From Trichoplax sp. H2 (lineage: Eukaryota; Placozoa; Uniplacotomia; Trichoplacea), in the NCBI GenBank assembly GCA_003344405.1, contig NOWV01000097.1, positions 186,001-250,000 of the forward strand: a stretch of 64,000 bases of DNA, in the 5' to 3' direction. Each line of letters begins with the position of its first letter. The first letter of the stretch is position 1. Below are positions 27,501 to 38,300 of this stretch, in pieces. The translations under genes were made by a program, and so were the position numbers. A model generated the notes under the pieces. The model saw nothing but the letters and a program-made list of their open reading frames with translations. It was not told the DNA's origin and did no database searches.

Positions 27501-30500
27501 ATTCCTTAAATAGTTTCCTTAATTCCTTTGTCTGCTTGAAATCTGTAGGCAATTTTGGATAACTACAATATACTGTTAAGCAATTGGTAAATGAGCGCAA
27601 AATGCAACTCATGAAATCGATACTAACCTGACTTCAGGATTATGTTGGCATCCAGATGTGACATGATATTAAATAAAGGAAACTAACGAATTTATACAAT
27701 AAAAGTATAATTTTACCTTATGAAAGAACAAGTACCATTTGTATTCGAAAGATAAATTCTAAATTAAAATTTAAGTTATGAACATACCAAACCACCAGAG
27801 TAGAATTCTATTAATACCATTGTACCGTATAATGCAGCCATCTTTTCCACGATAACATATTGCGGGCGACTGGAACTAGAAGTATGTAACATAGATTTAA
27901 TTATTGCACATACAGTAACTGGATAAACAGATTGTAAAATCAATTATTTACTACTTTTGATTATTAGCTCTTACTACGCTGTACTTTCGGTTTCAATAAT
28001 AAGAGCATCATTACATCCGAATCCACTCATATCTTTTTTCACCATTTTCTTACTTTTTGATGTTTTCTTTATTGTTTGGTTGACAGTTTTACCGTTATTG
28101 TCATTTTTTACTTCAATATCATTCTTAGTTTGTTTTGTATTCCGTTTCGAGTGATAGACTTCCTTTACTTCTTTGGTGTGAAATATCGAATTTAAGAATA
28201 CATCGATAGGTAAAAATTCACCATGAGTTGCTGACCTACGTTCATACGTCAGTAATAAAAACTTATTCTAGTTTTGCTGACAGTTAAGGTTAATAATTAT
28301 TAAGATCTTATAGTTTCTGGTAGTTATCAGATGCTTTGAATTTTGGGATATAATTAGAAAATAATGAAGAGATTGGATACGGCAGAATTATTTTGGATAA
28401 AGAGGCTATACCTTCGTTGCACAGCAATTGCCATTTACAATAGCTAGGTTTATAAAAGTGAGGGGGCTCAAGGGCTAAGTGCAATCACTTTTACCTGCTT
28501 AATATCTCAGAGTTTCCAGTACTTGGTGTGTCCACAGCAAATACATGGGGTAGAACAACGAATTCGAATCCAGTTGCATGGACCTCATGAGCATAGGCAC
28601 ATTTATCACGACCATAACTATCAAAAGTAAGTCAATTATATCAACATTATGATATAATAAAATCAGAAATTACAAGTTATAATTTATAATTGTGCTAGCA
28701 TATCAAGCGAGTGAATTTACAAAAGGGGAAATTCTTTAAAATATTAAAATTAGTTCCGATCAAAATGTGAATAAATTAAATGATTAATTGCATAGAATTA
28801 AATTTACTTCTTAGCACACAATTGATACTAATTTAACTGTCAATACCCCGGTATGGCCAGTAATTGTCACACGAAGATATTGGAAAATAATAAATTTTAC
28901 AATCGCTATTAGGTAATTCTAGAAGTGACAGGATTAAATTTTTAGGTTACACGAACTTCATATACAGAATATAAACCATCTAAGCGGTCAATAAACTACT
29001 TAAAATCATAAAATATAAAGTTACCTAGTATTTTATAGCTTGAACAGTGCTAATAGAAGATTTAACCGAGATTGATAACACTCATTTTGATCAATTTACA
29101 GACGAAATCTATTTATGTATTGTATAATGTACCTTACCCAGAGAATATGTTATTAATATTAGGGGATAACTTTCTGTTAATGATGAAGTATGGCTCGTTA
29201 TTTTCTCTACAATTGAGAGCATAGAGCATACATTATCAACAAATATGATTGCAAAATTTAAATACCATTATACTTATATCTTGATATAATCATAAATGTT
29301 AGGGTTAAGAACCTATACATTATAGTGTATAACATTTAATATTTACAACACGCCTGCAAACACAGGAAGTTAGTACGTTACAGTAACAGTTTAAGAACTA
29401 CACTAATGTCATTTTAATGAGTTTACTCACATATAGTTAGATTTAAATGCAGATGAACTACTGAACCAAATACCAAATTGAGTCATTGCATGAGAGACAG
29501 CATGAAATGGTTCAATAGGAGGATTATCCTTGCGAATCTGTTCAAGCAGGACATTTTTTTCTCTAGGAATGTCATTATCTACTGCATCCGTTTTCAGCTG
29601 TGATAGTACAACGTAACTGAGATTAGCTGCACTAATAGCTATCAACGGCTGCATAATACGTAGCCATAACAGCCTTTGTACATAAATCTTGAATAAATTC
29701 TTGGGATATTTTACCTTCATGATACGATTTTATTAAGAAAAACAATCTATTTGCTTTCTTCCATATTTACTGCGAAGCTTACCTTGAACAATGGAGTAAT
29801 AAAAGCGCATTTTTGACAAACTTTGATATTATGCTCTCTGTTATTAATATCATGACTGGCTTTCATTATAGCAGCAACCGCTTGTTCGTGTGAAACGGAA
29901 GGGATTATATCAATATCGAGAAGATAGACATGTGACGTTTTACTAAATTTGATAGCTAAATTTCTTAAGAAGTTCACAGGATAGAGTGCGCTATCTTTTC
30001 CGTTTAATGCATCCTAGAATATGGCAAGGCCATAAATGTTATCAATGAATATTCTTGCCCTAAAAAGTCTATAGATTGGTTGGGATATCTATGTGCTTAG
30101 GTTAAAGAGTTTATACAGTATTGTAGCGAGAAGCGATTTTTTAGTTTAAATTGCATGATTAGACGATCCTTGGTATTTTAGAATTATTAAACTTACTTCA
30201 AATACAATGTGTAAATCAATAAATTTTCGAAAATCGTCAACTTGATGATACTTTCCAAGTACTTGTTGTAGATGATCTTGAACAGTAACCCCACTTATGT
30301 CATTGAGGACGAACAGGACAACAGATATTGGGCCTTGCCAACGTTGTACCTACACGTATAATAAAGCAAGAAGGTAGTTGAACATCAAGCTAGATTTCGC
30401 ATCATTGAATTCTCTATCTCTTCAAAATGTATTTAGGATTTAAGATGCAACTGAATAATTGTTATTGATTTTACTATGAAAGCTGCTATAATATGTTAGG

Positions 30501-31471
30501 ATTTTGTTAACGCTCATACCAATCTTTCTAAGGTAGGTAGCCGGTCGATTGTCATTTGAGTTGCAATTGTAATAAATGGATCCTTGCCGCTAGTCTTTTT
30601 GTGCAAAGTAAATTCGGATATCTGAAATCTTTTCCATGTATGTCGACGGACAGGAAAGGAAGATTGTTCAAAATGACAATAATCCATTTTTTGGCTATCA
30701 TTACTTCTCTTAATGATGTTTAGTGAGATGTCGTCTATGTATAAATTTTCTTGACACTGGGGATTATGAAGTTGGTACATGATAGATATCATAATATGTC
30801 GCACTGATTTATATAAGGGAATATGCAAACAAAATGGCTGAAAAGTATCCTTTGTTACTGTGCCGGATTCATTTTTTTTATTTTGCAGTCCGCTGTATCG
30901 AACTTGATGGTAAGAGTTGTCGGTATATCTAAAAAATGAAAAATTACAATTTTTGTTATTAGCTCTACTTTGAATTTATACGCATATTGAGTAATTGATC
31001 AAAAAGTTCAATATCGACTTTTTTAGAATTTTACATTTTATGTCCCTACCTAATATAGATCATTAATTTCCAACACGAACCTTTGCCTAAATACCAATGG
31101 TGATATAGTATATGAATTCCATCAGTAGAATTTTGATCAAAAGATAAAAATTGCGTGGCTACAAGCATAGGCGTATAGCCTTGTGATGGCTGTTGTAAAG
31201 TTGACGATGATGTAAACATTAAAGAACGATTGCCATGATGAGCGTGTGCTGATGTTATGCTTATTGACTGATTGTTGTTGTCATTGTCGTTGGGTTTTAT
31301 TGCTTTTAGATCCCATAATGATTGACGATGCTGGAAAGTCCAATGATTGCTAAGAATATCTTCAAACGAAGGATTCGAGACTAAATTATTAGCGGTAATA
31401 GGCCAGCAATTGTTGAAAAGGATGCAAATACATACAATGCCAACGGTAGTACGAACTTGAATTGTTGCCAT
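24515..31471 (-). CDS. Secreted CBM - GT49 (LARGE-like) - second glycosyltransferase protein
   Basis: Predicted Golgi or secreted glycosyltransferase, 1,080 residues. Exons (minus): 31471-31050, 30928-30520, 30349-30197, 30013-29783, 29597-29431, 28617-28495, 28235-27975, 27875-27788, 27758-27717, 27682-27628, 27440-27355, 27328-27163, 26906-26769, 26594-26465, 26343-26224, 26120-26045, 25891-25830, 25701-25641, 25390-25314, 24979-24805, 24765-24730, 24679-24515; phases close from ATG to stop. Residues 1 to about 27 are a signal peptide or anchor. About 28-200 look like a CBM4/9-type jelly roll (NPSFED near the start, IDDISL at the end). About 250-500 match Glyco_transf_49 of LARGE and B4GAT1: TQMTIDRLPTLE, RWQGPISV, YPVNFLRNLA, a DID metal-binding motif at 361-363, then EPFH and FEFVVLP. 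A Lys/Asn-rich linker and an unrecognised stretch (about 530-780) follow. About 782-1080 are a second nucleotide-sugar transferase fold (FTRNRPVQTLSFIES, VWILYRADNENF, YAVDEII). One intron appears to be GC-AG and two introns near the 3' end are only 39 and 50 bp. GT49 is firm; the family of the second domain is not assigned. Confidence 0.82.
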
Positions 31472-32229
31472 TGTTATTACGGCTCTCTTTCCAGGTCGTT
31501 GCTACTTTATCTAGAAATGAGTGAGAATCAAAGACGTGGAGATCATTAATATTAACGTCTTAATTTAATTCATATTGACTCCATATCAACTGCATTGAAT
31601 ATATTAGTAGTAGTAATGGATGAATTCTATCCAACAAGCTTAAAGTATACAGTGCTGCATTATAACGATGAAGATATACACCATAGATTATAGATTTTAC
31701 TTTAGGATGTAAACGGGAACTTGCAAGTTAATGAATTTATAACTATATTTGCTGGAGGAGCTCGTCGGATTCGATTAGATACCAGTGCAGTGTAAATGCC
31801 ACTTTATTTTACGTTTTATTTACAATCAGTTACTCCTACTTGTTATATCATGATTGAGCAGATGCAGCTCGAACCTAGAGACCCTCATATCTACTTCAAA
31901 TTGACGAAGGGGATTGTTATAAAGATCGATGAGAAGTATTCATTGTCGTGATCAACTGTATGCAAGTATGTCATACAGTTTTATGTTGCAGATATTTACT
32001 TAACAATCAGCTACTGAACGCTGTAGATTGATAATTTTATAATAACATGTCAAAATAAACAGAAATTTCTCATGCGTCGAGATTCATATCTCTGTCTTAA
32101 GCAAGTATCGTATGCTATCATTAAAGACTACAAAATTCTTGATAACGTAGTGATGATTAAGTGTCATTCGCTGGAGTAGTAAACAGTATACAAGAATCCT
32201 TTTATTATTATTTCCGTATTATAATAAAC
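31472..32229. other. Upstream region of the glycosyltransferase gene
   Basis: AT-rich DNA with no open frame of note, directly upstream (on the minus strand) of the glycosyltransferase ATG. It presumably contains that gene's promoter and 5'UTR, but I recognise no specific element. Confidence 0.4.
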
Positions 32230-32810
32230 ACAAACATCTCAGAGTTATATATTCTTCCCTCTTTTCCAAGCAAACGAGGCAAGTTTATTGTGGAGATCAT
32301 GAAGAACCATTTACTGTATCAATAGACAGCATACAACCCTACGGTGTTATTTTATGTTGCAAGCCAATGCAGTAAATTTATTGTGGAAATTATCAAGTAC
32401 TATTTACTGTATCAATAGCCACCATACAACTATACTATCGGATGTTATTTTATGTTGCAATTATTTACTACCGGAATCAGCTATCTTTTCTATGGGCAAT
32501 TTTATAATTGCATGTCATGATCGTCACAAAATAGTTACTAACTCTTTCCCTCTCTCTCAAGTAAATACAACAGGTTTCTCGATGGAGATCATCAAGCCTA
32601 GTTTACTGTATTAGTAAACACTATACTACTATATCATGCTATTTTATGTTGCAATTTACTTGCATTAAATATCAGCTACCCAACCCCTCTATGAAGACTT
32701 TCATTATAGCATGTTGTCATAAACACAACACAAACATTTCACAGCACAGACTCTTTCTTCTCTCTTAAGCCAAGGTAGCCGGGTTTATCTTGGAGATGAA
32801 TAACGATAAC
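32230..32810. repeat. Degenerate tandem repeat, about 3 copies
   Basis: A composite block recurs imperfectly. It has a pyrimidine-rich piece (variants of CTCTTTCCCTCTCTC, near 32,250, 32,545 and 32,755), then a piece like TTTATTGTGGAGATCAT (near 32,285, 32,376, 32,573 and, further decayed, 32,785), then TTTACTGTAT and TATTTTATGTTGCAA (near 32,345, 32,450 and 32,640). Spacing varies from about 90 to 200 bp. The 86-codon plus-strand frame at 32,354-32,614 lies in this repeat and is not a credible gene. Confidence 0.65.
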
Positions 32811-33093
32811 AATCACTTAAGGCTTCCATGAACAATTCAAGTTATTGTGTCGTCATAAAATCAGTCATTACTACTAACAGCAAGATACTAGTATGATACT
32901 ATAGTTCAATTGTGCTTAATCGACTCAGCCCAAGTCCAAGAGGTTAGCTTGTACAAGTATTGCAGCTATTGGTAATTCTACTGTTTACTGTACAAGTGTA
33001 GAGTACATCGTTTCCATTGGATGCATTTACTTTAGCCAGGTCAAGAATTTCTCACCTTACTTGTTGAATGAATTGGTTACTAGACCAGTTTAA

Positions 33094-33530
33094 TTGATTC
33101 CACTGTTGGCTAATTTGTTATGCTTGATCGCCTTGACGGGAGCAAAGTACAATGTTGATGGCACTAACTCCTGATCAACTGTACTGTAGGCGAGAGGATT
33201 GATTCTACTGTTGACTAATTTGTTCTGCTTGATCGCCTTGACGTGAGCAAAATACAATGTTGATGGCACTAACTCCTGATGCTGATCAACTGTACTGTAG
33301 GCGAGAAGATTGATTCCACTGTTGGTTAATTTGTTATGCTTGATCGCCTTGACGTGAGCAAAATACAATGTTGATGGCACTAACTCCTGATGCTGATCAA
33401 CTGTACTGTAGGCGAGAAGATTGATTCCACTGTTTGGCTAATTTGTCATGCTTGATCGCCTTGACGTGAGCAAAGTACAATCTCGATAGCACTAACTTCT
33501 GATGCTGATCAACTGTACTGTAGGCGAGTG
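33094..33530. repeat. Minisatellite, four units of about 105-111 bp
   Basis: Four head-to-tail units begin at about 33,094, 33,199, 33,310 and 33,421, each opening TTGATTC(C/T)ACTGTT and ending near CTGTAGGCGAGA. The middle units are 111 bp. The first is 105 bp because it lacks a 6-bp GATGCT duplication next to GATCAACT. Internal identity is high. Because 105 and 111 are both multiples of three, the minus-strand frame 33,380-33,090 stays open through the units, but it starts and stops within the repeat and I do not call it a gene. Confidence 0.85.
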
Positions 33531-33854
33531 CAGAAGTACACTGTGCTGTTGTCGCTGTTTTGAAGCTATAAAGTACTGCACTGTATCTCTATGGTTACAC
33601 GATTTCTTTCACCTCTAAACTGAGCAGTACCTCCACTCCAGGTAGTACTGTATTGAAGTTTTGCTCAGTGAAGAACGATCAATGAAGTGTGCAGTATAGT
33701 AGATTACCACTATTCTACAACATAGCAGTATATATGTCCAAGATGGACATTGTACATCATTCTTAGCATGTTCTATTCATGCAATCTATCGATATAGCTA
33801 AAATGTTGATTTCAGGAATAGGAAGATTCTTGTCTGGCTACTGAATCGACACGA

Positions 33855-35115
33855 CACGATCGGTCATTGAACTGTTTGCTGTTACAGTACACTGTACTGT
33901 GGTATAGTACTGTAACAGTCCATAGTACTGTACTGTACTGTACAGTACTGTACTGTACAAAGAGGTCCAAAAAACCCAGTTAAAACCTCTTTACTTATAC
34001 AGTAGTACTGTGTACTGTACTCTACAATGTACAGTATGTACAGTACAGTACGTACTGTATTTTGGGGGAGTTGTCTGTACAGTACTGTACACTGTACCGC
34101 ACTGTACGCCCCCTCCATCATCAACTCATCTGTGGTGTGCAAAATGAACTGTTGTTGTACAGTTCATCTATCTCATTTTAATTAGAGGCCACGATCGGTC
34201 CTTGAACTGTTTACTATTACAGTACTGTACAGTGTGGTACTGTACCCTACTACAGTTCACGGTACTGTAGTGTATAGTATACTGTACTGTACTGTAGTAC
34301 AGTACTGTAACTTCATCTACAGTGTACACTCTGTAGATTCTACAGTACAGTACTGTACAGTATCTCATTTTAATTACAGTACAGTAGAGGCCACGATCGG
34401 TCCTTGAACTGTTTACAGTACTGTATAGTACTATGCACTGTACAGTGCGGTACTGTACCCTGCTACAGTACACAGTACGGTGGCCGAGAAGGGCCAACAT
34501 GTTACAGTAAAAACATGCTCTACAGCGTACAAACTTCCTCCACAGTGCGGCGCAGCTGCACAGCACACAAACCACCTCCATAGTGCCAAAACCTGCTCCA
34601 CAGCACACAAACCTCCTCCAGTGCGAAAACCTGCTCTGTGGAGGAGGCTTGTGTGCTGTGGAGCAGGTTTTCGCACTATGGAGGTGGTTTGTGTGCTGTG
34701 TAGCTGCGCCGCACTGTAGAGGAAGTTTGCACGCTGTAGAGCATGTTTTTACTGTAACATGGTGGCCCTTCTCGGCCACCGTAACACAGTACTCTAGTTG
34801 ACAGTACGGTATACCGTAGTACAGTACTGTAACAGCCCATAGTACTGTACTGTACTGTACTGTACAGTGCGCAGTACTTGGACACAGTACAAAGAGGTAC
34901 ATTGTACAGTACTATGTACAGTGCAGTACTGCACTCGGGTACAGTATACAGTACCGTAGTGTTACAGTACAGCACTGTAACAGTCACTAGTACAGTACTG
35001 TACAAGTGTACAGTACTTTGGGGGAGTAGTACTGTACTGGATGTCTGTACGTCCCCTCCTTCATCAACTCATCTGTGGTGTGCAAAATGAACTGTTGTCA
35101 TAGTTCACCTCCTAT
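33855..35115. repeat. GTAC/TACTGTAC palindrome-rich repeat field
   Basis: About 1.3 kb saturated with the self-complementary words GTAC, CAGTACTG and TACAGTACTGTA. A module around CACGATCGGTC-TTGAACTGTTT recurs at about 33,855, 34,185 and 34,387. A second module, containing CATCAACTCATCTGTGGTGT, recurs at about 34,107-34,153 and 35,046-35,096. Everything between can fold into many hairpins. The long open frames on both strands (up to 244 codons, rich in Tyr, Thr, Val, Cys and Gln) are artefacts of this repeat vocabulary. It lies in the spacer between two divergent genes. Confidence 0.85.
34477..34782. repeat. Long inverted repeat: two ~144-bp arms, 18-nt loop
   Basis: The left arm is 34,477-34,620, the loop 34,621-34,638 and the right arm 34,639-34,782. 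The arms are reverse complements with only about six mismatches that I can find (roughly 96% identity). The arms are less AT-rich than the rest of the window and differ in vocabulary from the surrounding TACTGTAC sequence. Each arm is itself built from repeated sub-units of the type CAGCACACAAAC-CTCC-ACAGTGCG. It could be a foldback or MITE-like element or a hairpin RNA source; no transposase frame or clear target-site duplication is visible. Confidence 0.85.
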
Positions 35116-35391
35116 CTCATTGTCTGTATGAAGGTGACGATCGTGGGGATGACAGAAATTTTGCACACTATGAGGAATCAGACTTTCATTGTTGTTGTTG
35201 TTTAGAGGTAATCTTGAATCGTGGAGCCGCTTGTGCTACGTTAAAAGAAATCGTGATTGACTGTCTAATTTCAGGCGTTGTTTTATTACTATCAAGGGTA
35301 GCATTCATCATTGGTATCAATTTAATTCTTCCATGATATCGTTTAGTTGTTGTTGCTCAACGTAGATAACGGTTCATGTACGTAGGATGCC

Positions 35392-38300
35392 ATGCAAGCC
35401 ATTGCAGCAATTATTGACGAGATTGCTTTAGAAGGATTAGAAGGTAAGCTAGTGGACGTAACTGCTCTCACTGCAGTTATCAATGGAATACCATTATCAT
35501 GGAATAGGAAGGTTTGAATAAACATTGAGCAGTATCATGTTTACATTAGTGTACGTATGATAGTGTGTAGGCACAAGATGATGATCGCCATGTGTATTCA
35601 TTGACCTAGTATGATAGGATAGGAGTCAAGTTGATCTAAATGCAGCATCAGTAGGATCAACTTTCATAGCTAATGCTACAATCTAATATGATAGGAATTA
35701 CATTGCCTATATTATGGATGAGGATTGATCAACGTCAACCAAAAATCGATTTAACACTCGATGATGCGGCTAAAGAGTATATATGGCAGAAATTGGCGTC
35801 ATTACCTTGTGGCATTATCGATTATTTTATTGTACCCCATGCAAGAACATACTCCACTTTAGATGACAATCTCAATCAATGCTCTACAAATCAATGGTAA
35901 CAACATTAAAATTAAACTCCTACTTCATCACTTATACTAATATAATTCATAAATTGTACACTAGTCATCATGAACGACTCTTTAATACATAGAATCTATT
36001 CATGATTGCATCCTAATTGAAATAGGCCGTATTACTTCTGGCATCTCTGCGATAATTAATCTTCATCACCAATACTGTTATGATTTTTACGAGTATAATT
36101 ATTATACGCGTGTATAGCAGCCACCGTCGACTAGTCTTGAATCAGTTAATTCTATTCAATGGTTACATCATAATTGAATAGATTATAACAAATCATTTGA
36201 AATCTCTGTGATAATCTTCATGTCTGATACGGGCATGATTCATGTATTATGTAGCCAGTGACTACTTAGTACTAGCTGACCTAGAATAAATTGAATCAAC
36301 TTATTGTAGTAACCGACTAATTCAGTGGAGATGCTAAAGACTTGAATATTTATTATAATGATACTGCAGAGAGAAATGCAAATCTAAATTTGCTGTAAAC
36401 GGATTACGTGTGTTATCCTAACAGATCCGTTCTTGTAAAATGTCAAATTTAATTTTTCATAGCTTAATGGACAAAGAGTCAAGTTGGCATAGAGAGAATG
36501 ATCCGTATCCTTACAACTTAATCAGCGACGAAACCAATGGAATTCGTGGCTCTTGCCGTGATTATTACACCCGTGATAAGATTACCAGCATTATCCGAAA
36601 TGAAAATAATACTGCCAACACGTCCTTTCAAGAGGCGACAGCAATGTAAGCTAGAAATAAAGGCGCTAGTTATACCGTTGTACGGTATTGATATTATCCA
36701 TGTGATGATCTTAATAAAATTTTATAATTTCTTAGTTATCTTAATGTGCATGCTGAGTCAGATGTAACATTACTCAATTAATTAGCAAGTATTAGCATTC
36801 GGCGTATGTTTCATCCGTAATCAATATAACTAGAATCAAGAAAAATTTCTACTTATTATAAATATAAATATATATTTAGTAAATTTTCCAAAGTAATTTT
36901 AATTTTTAGTATCTTATTATATTTTCATCATATTAACTAATAAAATTGCCGATTACCTTCTCCATTTGCTATGTTTATTTCATACTATCTTTTAACCTTA
37001 ATATTGGATATATGTCTATCAGTGAGTTGAATACCAATTTAATAAATTATTTTACAGGTGGGGTGATAAACTTGTACTTGTTGCAAATCAACAAGTTAGA
37101 GACAGAGCATTATTTGGTACTGGGAATAATCCGTCCTTTTTTAACCTAACGGCAGATCAATTTTGTTTACTTGAACGTATTGGAAGGGCAAGATGGAGGG
37201 GAGAAACACAACGAATACTGGCAAAGTACTTCCTTAAGCTTGATTTTAAAAATATATTTCGTAAATTAAAATTTCTTTGGAGGTTGAAATTGATAACTCA
37301 TCAAGTAAGCTCCCTAATCTAATTTAGAACTTTTTTAATTAGCACCTCATAAAATACAGTAAAGCTATCAATTACGACATATTTTTTGCTAAAGATTCGA
37401 AAAGTGTTTTTATAAAAATGAATCAACGATTCCTTAATAAGACTTAATACGAGCTTAGATAATAGTATTGCTAAAAAGATTACTAACTAGTTAAACTCTA
37501 GAATTTTAAAAATTGCTGTCTCAAACAATTTCAGACGTCTCACGTAAAATTAAAATCTTCAAGTGTCATTCGTAGCAATCTATTGCTTCTATCCCGATTT
37601 CATACGCTTCAGCAGCATAATACTAGAGAGAGTAACAAGGTAAAAATGTGTTCTTATCTTGAGCAACTTCCAGATAAGATTGCATCTCACAACGACGTAA
37701 GAAATCACTTGGTAAGATGACCTTTTGCTACCTAAACTATTACAGCAATCCTGTTAAATATATGTTATATGTACGTATTAGGGTCTTGCACGAACAACAT
37801 ACAGAAAAGTCTGCCAAGCTCTAATTGCAAATGGTTTTATTGATATTATCAGTAATAAACGAAAGTCCACGCCTCAGTCCTATATTAGACTATTAAAAAG
37901 TTATCAATGCTCTGTTGAAAGTGATAGCAATGCATCAACTGAAGATGATTCTGACAACGGTTAGTATTACCTCATATATCAACTTCATGTCATGAATGAA
38001 CAACTGATTATTAGCAAGACATATACTGTATTACTGTCATTATATGCAGTACCGTAAGAGTAGTGATGATGATAGGAGTTTCCACTTAACTGTACGTATG
38101 TTGTAGAATATGCTGTACTTTACAACTTTTACTACCAGAATTAAGGTGAAGGTAACTCTATTATGGGAATATGAGAAACTAAAGAAACCTAATAATTGGT
38201 TTTCACAAAATTTTAGATATTTACAGTTTATTTGAGAAGAAAATGTAAATTCTGAACGTTATAATATATTATTAAATGCATTATAGCAATATGTTAGGAT

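Noticed and set aside
27511-27571. Protein-like minus-strand segment (TDFKQTKELRKLFKEL) with splice-like edges
   Set aside because: Including it breaks the frame into the next exon (27440-27355), whereas 27682-27628 joins 27440-27355 cleanly. Treated as intronic or cassette sequence.
27957-28154. 65-codon hydrophobic frame on the plus strand
   Set aside because: Antisense shadow of the Lys/Asn-rich exon 28235-27975 of the glycosyltransferase gene; the apparent hydrophobicity is the complement of AAA/AAT codons.
33090-33380. 96-codon frame on the minus strand as a repeat protein
   Set aside because: Entirely inside a minisatellite with unit length divisible by three, so openness is expected once one unit is open; no start or splice context beyond the array.
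34168-34902. 244-codon open frame on the minus strand, and other frames of 60-109 codons nearby
   Set aside because: Composed of repeated Tyr/Ser/Thr/Val/Gln words from the TACTGTAC satellite, open on both strands; no domain, no splice context.
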